From Myotis daubentonii (Eukaryota; Chordata; Mammalia; Chiroptera; Vespertilionidae): a DNA stretch of 64,000 nt. Below the pieces are notes generated by a model. The model was not told the DNA's origin and searched no databases. It worked only from the letters and a program-made list of their open reading frames with translations. The DNA is taken from contig NC_081844.1 in assembly GCF_963259705.1 (NCBI RefSeq), forward strand, positions 35,095,341-35,159,340. Direction: 5' to 3'. Below are positions 1 to 10,412 of this stretch, in pieces. A program made the position numbers and the translations under genes. The first letter of the stretch is position 1, and each line of letters opens with the position of its first letter.

Positions 1-1448
1 CATTTGGGAGAAACACCAGGATTCTTCTGGGAACCAGCCCACAGGGAGGGAAAGGCAGTCCGTTCTCCCTTCCCAAATCCTGGAACTGGCGATGGGGTGG
101 GGGACTCGCGTGTGCCGGAATTTGGACAGCGACCTGCCAAGAACAAGTTCTCATGACAGCTGATAAAGTGGGCCCGAGGCCAGCACAGCAGTGACCCAAA
201 TCATAATGTAAACACCACCCCAGAGCCACGCTAATTCCGGGGCAGCTGACGGGGTGGAGCTCCTCCACTAGTTACTCTACTCCCACGTCCCTGATGTCAC
301 TGGGCACTGCATTCTCCGCGCTATCACCTGCACACTTGCGAGCTCTCTCACTTCCCTCATTCCCGGCCTCCTCTCAGCACCCTGAGCACGCAGACGGGGC
401 AGAACTGTCAACCCCATTTCACCACCGAGGAGACTTGAACCCAGAAGTGCGGGCGGTCCTGCAAGGCCAGCTCTCCTAAGGGAAAAGGGGGTGTTGGGCG
501 GGGCTGGGTGCAACCGCTAATTTTCACAGCATGGTCTCCGGTTCCGACCTAGCAGAGCCAGATTCAAAGGGTGAAATAACAGAGTCACACAGCCCTCCCA
601 GGGAGCCACTGCCCAGGCCCTGCTTCCCAGTCCTGAGTGGAGGAGAAACACTATTTCCATGTTGCTCTGATCAGAGATAAGCAACACCTCCAACACATCC
701 CTGCTCACTCAAGGCCAAAGCCCGATGTCCAAGCCTGGAATCCAAGGCTCCACAACATTTCCACGTTCCTTTATAAACATTTTTGAACTGGACTCTCTAC
801 TCTAGTAGATGGTGTTTTTCCTTGAAAAAAGCAGCCTGCAGATAGATTAGCTTTGCCAACTTGTTTTTATGAATCAAGAGATGTGTTTTCTAGTCCCAGT
901 GGGGCCACTGCCTCTGGATTTGACTTGGGCAAGTTATTCCCCACCCCACCACCTCACCTCCCCACCCCCCACCACCAGCCTCAGGCAAGAGGAGTGGTCT
1001 ATGTGATTTCAGGGACCTAGTGTCACTCTAATGTTATTCGATTCTGTAAAAGGACCATCTAGCAGAGCCATCTGAATGTGGCTGGAGGGCTATGCCTTCA
1101 GGCCTTTGCTCTTGCCTTTCCCCTCCTGGTGTGCCTCCCCTCTCTGGTTACCTTCCCCCCCATCCTGATATGCCTCTTCTCTCTGATCATCTAAGCTCTC
1201 CGCTGTTCTCAAAGCCACAGACAGATTTCAACAGACCTGATGAATGCTGGAAACCATAAGCAGAAAACAAAGTACGGCTGTGAATGTACACAAAAGACAC
1301 ACTGGAGACGAAATTTATGGAAAACTGTATAACAAAGCGAGAGAATGAAAACCATTTGGGGTCAAGCTCAAGAATAACATAAATAAGCTCGTATTTGAAA
1401 AATATACATAGCAGAATATTTGTGGATTCTGGGCCAGGAAGGACAAAG

Positions 1449-1632
1449 TGTGTGTGTGAGTGAGTGTGTGTGTGTGTGTGAATGTGTGTGTGTGTGTGAA
1501 TGTGTGTGTGTGTGAGTGTGAGTGTGTGTGTGTGTGAATGTGTGAGTGTGAGTGTGTGTGTGTGTGTGAATGTGTGTGTGTGAGAGTGTGAGTGTGTGTG
1601 AGTGTGTGTGTGTGTGTGTGAATGTGTGTGTG

Positions 1633-1670
<38 letters not shown>

Positions 1671-1806
1671 AGTGTGAGTGTGTGTGAGTGTGTGTGTGTG
1701 TGTGTGAATGTGTGTGTGAGTGTGAGTGTGTGTGTGTGTGTGAATGTGTGTGTGTGAGAGTGTGAGTGTGTGTGAGTGTGTGTGTGTGTGTGTGAATGTG
1801 TGTGTG

Positions 1807-1846
<40 letters not shown>

Positions 1847-1892
1847 AGTGTGAGTGTGTGTGAGTGTGTGTGTGTGTGTGAATGTGTGTGTG

Positions 1893-1939
<47 letters not shown>
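1449..1939. repeat. Complex TG-rich tandem array with ~86-bp higher-order unit
   Basis: About 490 bp made only of TG runs broken by GAATG, GAGTG and GAGAGTG variants. The variants recur in order: AATG followed by GAGTGTGAGTG starts at 1621, 1707, 1795 and 1881, giving 86-88 bp periods, and the pattern probably extends back to about 1535. The long His/Thr/Ser reading frames on the minus strand are an artefact of the dinucleotide repeat. In SCARA5 pre-mRNA this would read as a CA-rich tract. Confidence 0.95.
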
Positions 1940-1940
<1 letters not shown>

Positions 1941-2599
1941 CGTGTGCCAACTAAGAGGGACTGGACAAAGCGAGGGCAGGAAGGCCACGCTAGACTAGAC
2001 AGCAGTCTAGAAATGCACGGCAGCCTTCCTGATAAAGCATCCCTTACCCGAAAGCCTGGGGAGTTTTGTCTTGTTAAAGTTGAAAGGGACTTACATTTGG
2101 ATGAGCCCGACAGCATCCTCTTTACCGGTACCAATGGGGTCCCAAGCAGCCATGAGAGAGGGAAATGGGAAAGGGGGACAGCAGATGCAGTGGTGATCCT
2201 GAGAGCCAGAGGGCTGAGTGGTGAGCACCTCTGAAGAGCCAGCAGCCCATCAGGAATGCAAAGCATGAAGACTGGGAGGCAGGCCTGGGCAGGGCCGAGA
2301 TGAAACTTGGTTCAGGAGAACCGAGTGTGAAACTTACTTTAAGAACCAAAGAAAGACTACTTGGAGGATTTCACTGGAAGAGCGTTGGCAAATGAATGAC
2401 CTAGAGCCGTTTTAGTTGGAGCCAAGGAGAGTGGACTTGGAAAGTAAAGAACCAGGGTGTAAGATATTCAGAAAGGCACAGGAGGGTGCACCAGAATGTC
2501 TGTTGACTGGGAGGGGACGGAAAGGGGGAGAGCCTGGGAGGGACTGTCTCCCAAGTATAGGAATAGAGTCCAGGGGACCATGCTCCCTTCTCTCCACCG

Positions 2600-2790
2600 G
2601 GAAAGCAGGATGGTCAGTGACAAGAATATGGTTTCTGAGTCAGAACAACCCACGTTCAGACCTTGGCTTTGCCACTTGCCAATTGCTTAATAAACAGTGG
2701 GGACGTTATTAAAATGTATCATCTATAAAATAAGGACAATAATAACTTTTTGTACAATGAGAGGATGAATGGTCTTTAATGTCCTGGAAA
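2600..2790 (+). repeat. MIR SINE remnant
   Basis: Diverged MIR: a TTCAGACCTTGGCTTTGCCACTT-like core block followed by an AAAATAAGGACAATAATAAC-like block, in the consensus order and orientation. Confidence 0.65.
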
Positions 2791-3149
2791 ATTGATTTAG
2801 AGAATTAATGAGAATTTAGAGAATTAATGTTGACAAAATGTCTGGTGCATAGTGGGTCATGATTCGGTGTAGCTTCTATTATTACTAAGTACCTGCTAAG
2901 GGCAGGGGAGGTCAAGGAAAAGAGAAGACAGGAAAAGCTAAGATCCCCATGGTGTGGGTTTGAAAGAAGAAATTCTACCTCTAGTCCTCCTTTGACTTCT
3001 GAGAGGTGAAACCCACAATGACCCAAGACAAGAAACCCAATCCTCTGATTGCCCAGGTTTGCAATTGACTGGTTGTTCCACAAACATGGATTGAGTCCCA
3101 GTGACATGAATTGCCCTTTTGGACCCTGGGGGAAGCAGGAATGAACAGA

Positions 3150-3400
3150 TGGGGTGGACGGTGGTGTAGCAGAACCAGCACTGGGCGTTGGGCTAAAAGT
3201 CCTGGCTTGGACATTAAACCGTACACTTAAAGCGGGTGAATCTCACAGCATTTAAATTATGCCTTATTAAAGCTGTTGAAAACAAAAGCCCTGGTTCGGA
3301 TCATTACCAGCTGTGTAGCCCTAAGTCAATCAGCAATTTCCTCCTGGAGCCTCCGTTGTTTTTCTGCAGGAATCCTACCCCGCCCTCAATAATGAAACCT
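3150..3400 (+). repeat. MIR split by a short L1 3'-end insertion
   Basis: MIR-like sequence (TGGTGTAGCAGAACCAG… then CCAGCTGTGTAGCCCTAAG) is interrupted at about 3213-3283 by a LINE-1 3'-terminal piece ending in AATAAAGCTGTT-like sequence and A-rich DNA. The interruption is bounded by an imperfect target duplication, AAAAGTCCTGGCTTGGA on the left and AAAAGCCCTGGTTCGGA on the right, which explains the split. Confidence 0.6.
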
Positions 3401-4099
3401 GCCTCCCCCAACCTCGCAGCTCGTCATGGGGATCCGCTTTAAAACAACATAAACAATGTGCCACCAACCATTCTGTAGATGGAAAGTCCTATGCAAATGG
3501 GAGGCCCCATCATTACTATTTTCTGCTCTGATAAATGTAGACGCTCTGAGGAGGGAGGCTTGGGTGAGCTGGAGAGAGCAGTGAGGCTCTTGGAAGAGGT
3601 GGGTTGGAGTGAGGTCTGGAGAATTTGGAGGAGAAGGAGGAAGAAGAGGAGGAAGGAGGCATTGCGGTAGGGGGCACAGCTGGAGTAAAGCCAGGGCCGT
3701 GGGAAAGGCGGGCTGTGTCTCTGGGCCAGTGACAAGATGCGTCCCACTGGACTGGATGCTTCACACAGGACAGGGGGTGCAAGCTGGCCGCCCATGGACC
3801 ATATATGGCCCCCAGATGTGTTGCACTTGGCTCACAGTGTGAAACAATTAAAAATTTCTAGAACATTCCATGTTTCTGTTTTCTCTTGAAAAAAAATGGG
3901 AAGCCCTTGTCAGCCAGCCTGGCCCAAACGGGCTGGACCTGCCAGAGCCCCTACTACTCCCCCGACACTGAGGTCACTTTACTTACTGGCATCCACTGGC
4001 CCCTGCAGACAACTGTATTTGCAACCCCTGCATTAGGGGAACAGTTGGAGGAGAAGGCAGGGACGATAGGCTGGAGACAGGTATGCAATGCAAAGCTCA

Positions 4100-4260
4100 C
4101 CACCTGTGGGACCAGGAAGGCCTGGTCTAAATCCTGGCACGGTCACCTCCTCGCCTGCAGCTGTGAGCAACTTTCTGAATCTCAGTGCACTTGTGGTTTG
4201 TAAAAGACATGAATGAGATACTCGTGGCACCATACCTGACATAGGTGGTGTTGGATAATG
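4100..4260 (+). repeat. MIR SINE remnant
   Basis: MIR-like order of blocks: TCTAAATCCTGGCACGGTCAC, then GTGAGCAACTTTCTGAATCTC, then GTAAAAGACATGAATGAGA. Confidence 0.55.
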
Positions 4261-4512
4261 AACTGGGCAGACCTTGGGGATCCATGGTGAGTTCTGAGCG
4301 GGGGGTGATGCAGGAAAAGTGCATTTCATAAACGCTGCTCCGACAGTGATATGCAGGGTGGACAGAAACAGGAAGGCATGGGAGAGAGGGGGGTAGGGGC
4401 CCCCAGCAAGTGTACAGATGCAGGCCTGCACATTCTTTTGCCATTATACTTAAGAGGTATAAATGAAGCTGACAGGTTGTTAAATAAAACATGTTCTTCT
4501 ACCTGGATGAAT

Positions 4513-4631
4513 ACAGGAGGAGGCAAAAGTAGGTTTACAGTAGTTTGTATGGAAATAACACAGTAATTAATAAATAATACCAGAATAAACTCTGTACTCA
4601 CAACTGTAAACTTACTTGGCCCCGCCCTGAA
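4513..4631. mobile_element. Small MITE with ~28-bp terminal inverted repeats
   Basis: A 119-bp element begins CAGGAGGAGGCAAAAGTAGG and its reverse complement begins CAGGGCGGGGCCAAGTAAGT. The inverted repeats continue through TTTACAGT. The TIR style and size suggest a Tc1/mariner-type MITE. A TA precedes the left end, but the right flank does not show a clear TA. Confidence 0.6.
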
Positions 4632-4965
4632 TTGCTTGTTATAAAGTCTGGAAGGCCAGGTTCAAATTTGGAATTCCAACTCCTTGTAGCTCTACCCATT
4701 GGAACACCGTGACATGGGAGGAGCACCTCTCTCTTCCCAGCCTGAGCCTGCAGCCTGACCCCCATCCCCAAACTCTTGGTGGTCCCAGCTGGCGCATCCA
4801 CGCTCTGACGACCCAGTTCCCCATTAGCCACCCTTGGCCATTCTCATGCCCAGGGGAGTGGACACTGAGAGCAACACTCTCTGAGGGAGGCGGTGCACAG
4901 GCACAGGTACAGGCCTGGAAATGGACATAGGCCATTTGGGCAGAAATTCCCAGGGTCCTGTAGGG

Positions 4966-5174
4966 CCATGGTCGGCAAACTACGGCTCGCGAGCCACATG
5001 CGGCTCTTTGGCCCCTTGAGTGTGGCTCTTCCTAAGCCTTAGGAGTACCCTAATTAAGTTAATAACAATGTACCTACCTATATAGTTTAAGTTTAAAAAA
5101 TTTGGCTCTCAAAAGAAATTTCAATCGTACTGTTGATAATTGGCTCTGTTGTCTAATGAGTTTGCCGACCACTG
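4966..5174. mobile_element. Non-autonomous hAT element (nhAT), 209 bp
   Basis: The ends are CCATGGTCGGCAAACT and, on the reverse strand, CAGTGGTCGGCAAACTC, a hAT-type terminal inverted repeat. It is flanked by 8-bp target duplications CTGTAGGG (4958-4965) and CTGTTGGG (5175-5182), with one mismatch. It has no coding capacity. It lies 172 bp from the spacer exon's donor side. Confidence 0.9.
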
Positions 5175-5230
5175 CTGTTGGGCAAAAGACTTCATCAAGG
5201 AGGCCTGGTCTCCCAATGTCAAGCCACCTT

Positions 5231-5300
5231 GCGAGGGGGGGCAGGTGGGGACGTGGAGGGGGGTTGGGGGGTGGTGGTGGTGGTGGGGGAGTGCCCAGGG
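5231..5300 (+). other. G-rich tract next to SCARA5 splice donor
   Basis: On the plus strand this stretch holds many G runs of 3 to 7 bases separated by short loops plus a GGT repeat, fitting an intramolecular G-quadruplex pattern. It begins about 40 bp into the intron after the spacer exon. The pre-mRNA is the C-rich complement (CCCCCC and CCA repeats). A structural or splicing role is inference only. Confidence 0.6.
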
Positions 5301-5346
5301 AGAAGGCCCGAGCAGGGGGGCCCAGGCTGCACGGAGGGCTCCTTAC

Positions 5347-6021
5347 CTTTGGCGAGGGAGATGTTCCTCAGAGCGATGGAGTGCTCCCAGTCCTTGAGGC
5401 GCAGGTCCTCCGTGATGGTGTTGAGCACGGCCAGCTCCTGCTTGAGCTGCAGCTCCATGCCCACGTGCGCCAGGCGCATGCGGCGCGTGTCCTCGCTGGC
5501 GTTGCTCACCAGCACCTGCAGGTCCTGCAGCCGCGTGCCGTGGAGGGCCACGTCGTAGGACAGGCTGTAGTTGAGGCCGCGCAGCGCGCCGCCCACGTCG
5601 GCCAGCTCCTCGCCCAGGACGCCCACCCTGCGCGCCAGCCCGTCGAGCAGGCCGGCGTGGCGCCGCAGCAGCAGCTGGCTCTGGTTGCTCTCTACCTGCA
5701 GCTGGTAGAGCTCCAGCTGCGCGGAGTCGCTCTGCTGGCCTGTGCGGTCGCGCAGCAGGGCCACCGCCTGCTCGGTCTGAACCGCCTGCGCCTGCAGCCC
5801 CCACAGCGCGCCCTCCAGCCGCTGCACAGCGCCCGCCAGAGCCAGGAGCGAGTCCGACTGGTTCTGGAGCACGTCCTGCACCTTCCACACCTGCTCCGTC
5901 AGGTCCACCTGCAGCGGAGCCTGCAGGAGCCGCAGCTGCAAGTCCCTGAAGCTCTCGTTCAGCCGGTTCACGTTGAGAGTCAGCACCTTCAGGTCATCTG
6001 GGGAGCTCCGAGGCCTGGACA
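5347..6021 (-). CDS. SCARA5: SCARA5 internal exon: extracellular spacer / coiled-coil region
   Basis: This exon encodes 225 codons of the membrane-proximal extracellular stalk of SCARA5, a trimeric type II membrane class A scavenger receptor that binds and internalises L-ferritin and other polyanionic ligands at the cell surface. The minus-strand translation runs from VSRPRSSPDDLK to EHSIALRNISLAKG and matches the known mammalian protein almost residue for residue. The exon begins after an acceptor AG at 6022-6023 (first bases TG, completing a split Val codon) and ends before a GTAAGG donor at 5346-5341, so both splice phases are 1 and the length is an exact multiple of three. It is rich in heptad-like Leu/Val/Gln repeats and has six N-X-S sequons (NES, NQS, NQS, NYS, NAS, NIS), as expected for a glycosylated stalk. 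The collagen-like exon that should follow is not in the window. Translation past the donor gives non-homologous residues and is intron. GC and CpG are far above the flanks. Identity is very secure; the function is from family knowledge. Confidence 0.97.
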
Positions 6022-6170
6022 CTGAGAATGAGGAGGGCGAGACATGAGTGCCACGGGGCAGGTCCGGCCAAACCCTGGCATGCAAGAGGTGCTCTTGCAT
6101 TCCGGGTTGAACGGCAAGCAGAGGTGGCTGTGGCTGAGTGCCTTAAATAGAAACCAGACACTGTGCTCAG

Positions 6171-6325
6171 CCAATGGCCCCCACACTTGTCTGCCCATTA
6201 GGATCACCTGGCCAGGTGTCCCACCTTCAGACCCTGTGATTGAAGTAGTCTGGGTGTGACCTGGGCTTTGGAATGTTTAAGAGGCCAGAGGTAATGCCAA
6301 GGTGCAGGCTAGTTTGGGCACCACT
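6171..6325. mobile_element. MER5A-like hAT-Charlie element
   Basis: It contains the MER5-type blocks CCCATTAGGATCACCTGG and GGTGCAGGCTAGTTTGGGCA. Near-perfect 8-bp target duplications GTGCTCAG (6163-6170) and GTGCTCAC (6326-6333) bound it. Confidence 0.8.
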
Positions 6326-6739
6326 GTGCTCACTGAACCATATGCATGAGGTTGATCCCTGTGGAACGGTCATTTCTCTGTGTTGAAGATGCTCAGGTAT
6401 CAGCAGTGTCACGCGGCTAAGCCCACGATCCTGTGTGTTGTTATCCTCTCAAGTTGAGGAGGCGGGTACCATTCTTGTCCTCTTTCACGATGAGGGCTCT
6501 TACAGGGACCCAAGGTAGCCCAGCTAGGAAGTCGTGGAGCCAGACAGCTTGCTTGCTCCAGAACCTGGGTGCTCCCCCACAAGCCTGCTCCAGCATTGCC
6601 TGCAGGAACCACGCCCGCAGCAGACTCAGCCAGGCTCTGGGCAACAGTTCATTTCCCGGCTCCTGAGTTCAGGGTCCCTTTCCCTCTGGCTCATCTCCTG
6701 CAGCAAGGGCTCCTCTGGGCGGGTACACACGCTTTTATG

Positions 6740-6853
6740 TTAACACCCGCCCTTCTCTGCCTCCTCTGATCCTTCTGGATTCAGGCAAACACCTCATGTC
6801 AGTGACTTCCTACTATTCCTCGTGGAGAGGTTCCTTCTCTTGGTTGTAAGCAG
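6740..6853. other. Source copy of inverted local duplication
   Basis: This 114-bp stretch, in which I recognise no repeat family, reappears in inverted orientation at 8234-8365 with a few substitutions and an 18-bp length difference. See the partner entry. Confidence 0.85.
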
Positions 6854-7889
6854 CTATTTCACCATCTAAGGGGAGGGGTGTGCATCTTAAGCATTAAAAT
6901 CTGGCATCCGGTGTCTCCCGGAAGCTCATGGGCTGCACTGGCTCGGGTGCACTGGCCCTGAGATGTCTAGGGATCCTCGCTGTCTGTTTGCTGTGTGCCG
7001 TCCACAGCCATCTCCCTCTCTGGTCTGCGCGCTAGAGAAATGACAACCAGAGCAGGAGGTGGGGCAGATGAGGCACAGAGGGAGTACTGCCTTGGAAGTC
7101 TTAGAATAGAGAGAGCTGGGGAACTTGGTATACAGTTTGTTAAAACAGTGAGAACATTCTGATAGAATAGCATTCTTCCAGAACCTCAGGGTGGGAGGGG
7201 AGAAGATTGGCTGTGAGGGTGCGTGGGCCGCGTGCAGACCAGCTGTGGCAATCCTTCTGCGAGGCTTCTGGAAGCACAAACATTCACCGTGGCCCCTCTG
7301 GAGGAGATAAGCCACTTCGGGTTAGATTCAGGGCCTCATTGGGCCCGATGCGGCCTCAGAGCCCCACTGCAACTTCTCTCTCTCCAAGATCACGCTGTCA
7401 AGTGGTCACCCAGCCTGTGCTTACAACCATCTCTCCACCTTTAGTTGGTTCAATTAGAACATTCTGCATTCTGTTCAGACTTGAAATTTGCCTCCCTATG
7501 GTTTCTGTCTACTAATCCTGCCTTCTGGGGTCAGGTAGAGCTGGTGAAAAATTTCCCCCATCATTTTGTTATGTGATAAGTTTCTGGTTTAAAACTGCAA
7601 GTTTCTACAATGTTCTCTCGTGATGAGATCCTACGCGTCCATACATCCTGGCTGTTCTCTTCTGCACATACTCCAGTATGTCACTATCCCCATATAAAAG
7701 GTGGCGCTTGATCTACATGTGGTTTTCCAAGATGTAGACAGATTGGGCAAAATATGATAGAAGGATCAGCTCCTTCATTATGGACACGGTACTTCTATTA
7801 ATGTGGCCAAAACTGAGCTCTGTTTAGCTTCATCTGGGTTTTTCAGACTTTCACCATTGGATTTGGATCTATGCAGTCTTTGGGGACAA

Positions 7890-7990
7890 TTTTCCCCAAT
7901 TTACAGATGAAGAAACTGAGGCCAGGAGAGTATATGTGATCTGTCCAATGGCCTGTTTTCTGACTCCTAGTTCAGTGATTCCCTCCACTG
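7890..7990 (-). repeat. MIR SINE remnant
   Basis: Reverse-orientation MIR core: TTTACAGATGAAGAAACTGAGGCC in two blocks followed by a degenerate 5' part. Confidence 0.6.
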
Positions 7991-8131
7991 CTCTGCCACT
8001 CTGGAAACTTAACCAGAGAGTTGTCAGTATAAATAAAGGTTCTGGGGAAATGGATCCATGCCTCAATCGCAACCCAAGTAACCACAGGAACTGTCTGCTT
8101 AAGAAATCATCATAGGCCCGGGTTCAATTTT

Positions 8132-8543
8132 TTTTGTTTGTTAATCCTCACCCTATAATGCCTCACCTGAAGATATTTTTCCATTGATTTTTTGGGGAGA
8201 GTAGGAGAGAGAGGGGCAGAAACATTGATGTATCTGCTTACAACCAAGAGAAGGAACCTCTCCATGAGGAATAGTAGGGAGTCACTGACATGAGGTGTTT
8301 GCCTGAAGAGGGAAACATGGGATTCAGAAGAAGGATCAGAAAATGCAGAGAAGGGAGGGTGTTAAGAGAGAAACATCGATGTGAGAGAAACACATCGATT
8401 GGTTACCTCCTGCACGAGCCCTGACAAGGGCCCCGGGCCAGGGAGGAGCCTGCAACCAAGGTATGTGCCCTTTACTGGAATCGAACCCGGGACCCTTTGG
8501 TCCCCAGGCTGGCACTCTATCCACTGAGCCAAACCGGCTAGGG
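8132..8543 (-). mobile_element. Ves SINE carrying an internal 132-bp insert
   Basis: A tRNA-derived Ves SINE in reverse orientation. Its right end is the tRNA-like head (CCACTGAGCCAAACCGGCTA with A- and B-box-like blocks) and its left end is the CCTCACC…GATATTTTTCC tail. Target duplications CCCGGGTTCAATTTT (8117-8131) and CCCAGGGTTCAATTTT (8544-8559) flank it. The body is interrupted between two GAAACAT(T/C)GATGT motifs by 8234-8365, which is not SINE sequence. Confidence 0.92.
8234..8365. other. Inverted templated copy of 6740-6853 inside a Ves SINE
   Basis: The segment starting CTGCTTACAACCAAGAGAAG and ending GGGTGTTAA is the reverse complement of 6740-6853, with about six substitutions and one 18-bp length difference (extra bases around GAGGGAAACATGGGA). 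It is bounded by 13-bp direct repeats differing at one base, GAAACATTGATGT (8219-8231) and GAAACATCGATGT (8370-8382). Some repetition of that motif is native to Ves SINEs. Confidence 0.88.
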
Positions 8544-9216
8544 CCCAGGGTTCAATTTTAAAGCTGGTGTGTCTGTCCAGTATTTGACTCAGATTGGTTG
8601 ATAAATATTAGCAAGAGGACAGTTGGAAAACAGCAAGTCTGATATTGTGTCAGTCTCTGCTCACAATGTCCCTGGAGTTCGAAGAGAAACGGCAGTGGAT
8701 CAGAACTAGTGAGAATACTCTGAGTTTCTGTAATTCTGGTTTTCAAATGGGATTGTGAGTGACTGAGGTAACAGTGCAACCTACTTGAGTTAAGTCACAG
8801 GATTGATTTAAGACTCCATTTCCCCAGGCCAAGCAGAGGCACCACCATGAAGTAGACAATTTCACTTACTCTAACTCTCGCTCCACCAGCCCCTCCTTCC
8901 CTCTTCAGGTGGTCCCCACACCCGACTGGTACCCTGTTCCCTAGGAGGCCCCTGGCCTTGCCCATTGGCCCCTTCCTCGGAGAACCTACCAGCTCTAGGG
9001 CCCTTCTCTCTGTCCAGGAAACTGGACTGAAACTTGCCTGTATGGTGATGGCTGACAATCAGCCACCCCTCCCTAGAGAGTTTGTTTGGATCTTTCATTA
9101 TTGTTTATTGCACAACCAATATAAACATGAATCCAAATAAAAGAAATAAAATAATTCTTCTACAATCCCACACTCTCCAACAAAGCACTCTGGTTTCTTT
9201 CTGTCTTCATTTTTTT

Positions 9217-9378
9217 TTTTTTTTAAGATTTTTAAAATTGATTTTTAGAGAGAGAGAGGGAGAGGGAGAGAAAATAGAGAAACATTGATTGGCTGCCTCT
9301 AGTACACGCCCCCATCCCCCCCGCCCCCCCCCCCCCCACCGGGAACAATGCCCAACCAACTGAGCCACACCAGCCAGG
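9217..9378 (-). mobile_element. Ves SINE with C-rich expansion
   Basis: Reverse-orientation Ves: a T-rich tail, GA-rich block, GAAACATTGATTGGCTGCC, then CAACTGAGCCACACCAGCCAGGG at the head. A C-rich stretch at 9310-9341 replaces part of the body. Degraded flanking repeats CTGTCTTCATTT and CTGTTTTCACTT are visible. Confidence 0.85.
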
Positions 9379-9553
9379 GCCTGTTTTCACTTTCTAGTTC
9401 CATCCATATGCAGACCCAATCTTTACAATTTGATTTTCAGGGGTTTTTTGTGTGTGTTTTTTTTTTAACCTAATATGATTATTTCATAAGCATTTTTCCA
9501 CCCTTTTCTCTGCCTTTTATAATTTTGATGACTGCAGGAGAGTCTATCTAGGG

Positions 9554-9775
9554 CAGTGATGGTGAACCTATGACACGCGTGTCAGAGGTGACACGCGAAC
9601 TCATTTTTCTTTGTTAAATGGCATTTAAATATATAAAATAAATATCAAAAATATAAGTCTTTGTTTTACTATGGTTGCAAATATCAAAAAATTTCTATAT
9701 GTGACATGGCACCAGAGTTAAGTTAGGGTTTTTCAAAATGCTGACACGCCAAGCTCAAAAGGTTCGCCATCACTG
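9554..9775. mobile_element. Non-autonomous hAT element, 222 bp
   Basis: The terminal inverted repeats are CAGTGATGGTGAACC and, on the reverse strand, CAGTGATGGCGAACC. The 8-bp target duplications are ATCTAGGG (9546-9553) and ACCTAGGG (9776-9783). The interior is AT-rich with no ORF. Confidence 0.92.
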
Positions 9776-10189
9776 ACCTAGGGGATGTGTTGTAAATTAC
9801 CCAGTCTCTTACTATTGAATATTTTTTTTTATCATGGAAAAGACATGCAGAAAGGTCTCTCCTTCTTTTGAAAAATTTCCTAGCAATAAATTCCCAGAAG
9901 TTGGAGCTACTGATCTACTAACAAAAGGTATAGACATTTTTTATGACTCAAAAATTCCAGCCAAAGCACTTCCCAAAAGTTATACCTACATGATAGAAGT
10001 TATGTGTACATTATAGATTTTTAAATGTTCCTGTTTCAGTGAAACCTCACTGCACTGAGATTACAGTTTTCATATTGTGAATTTTACATATATGAAACGG
10101 TGCCTTGTTATTTTTTTGTAAGTGTATGTGCATTTTGGAAGTGGCCTTTTCAAGGCAATGCATTAGCTCAAAGGAATGAGATAGACGTT

Positions 10190-10398
10190 TTATTTATTTA
10201 TTTATTTTTTCAAAATATATTTTTATTGACTTCAGAGAGGAAGGAAGAGGAAGAGAGAGATTGAAACATCAATGATGAGAGCGAATCATTGATTGTCTGC
10301 CTCCTGCATGCCCCCTACTGGGGATTGAGCCTGGAATTAAACCCAGGACCCTTCAGTCTGCAGGCTGATGCTCTATCTACTGAGCCAAACTGGCTAGG
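10190..10398 (-). mobile_element. Ves SINE
   Basis: Reverse-orientation Ves with A/T-rich tail at left, GATTGAAACATCAATGATGA, CTGCCTCCTGCATG, and the tRNA-like head ACTGAGCCAAACTGGCTAGG at right. A degraded duplication AGACGTTTTA / TGACATTTTA may be its target site. Confidence 0.9.
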
Positions 10399-10412
10399 GT
10401 GACATTTTAGGT

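Larger units (their letters stand above)
1..5346 (-). other. SCARA5: SCARA5 intron downstream of the spacer exon (partial)
   Basis: Intronic DNA between the spacer exon and the missing collagen-like exon. Recognisable content is the TG-rich array at 1449-1939, MIR remnants, a small MITE and an nhAT, all listed separately. No Gly-X-Y coding sequence is visible on either strand. In 1-1448, 1940-2600 and 3401-4075 I see no gene. A weak MIR-like trace lies near 375-470, and 3770-4030 looks like an old unclassified repeat. Confidence 0.85.

Noticed and set aside
1187..2266. Long His/Thr/Ser-rich reading frames (up to 359 codons) on the minus strand
   Set aside because: They are translations of the TG-rich tandem array in several frames and have no independent coding signal.
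3770..4030. A possible old repeat or exon-like block around CAGCCAGCCTGGCCCAAACG
   Set aside because: I could not match it to a family or a protein, and it has no splice signals that fit a reading frame.
1..5346. Collagen-like (Gly-X-Y) exon of SCARA5
   Set aside because: No Gly-X-Y run with splice sites is seen on the minus strand.
5102..6025. A 307-codon plus-strand frame and a 181-codon alternative minus frame across the SCARA5 stalk exon
   Set aside because: Both overlap a verified exon. High GC depletes stop codons in every frame, and the products are low-complexity shadows.
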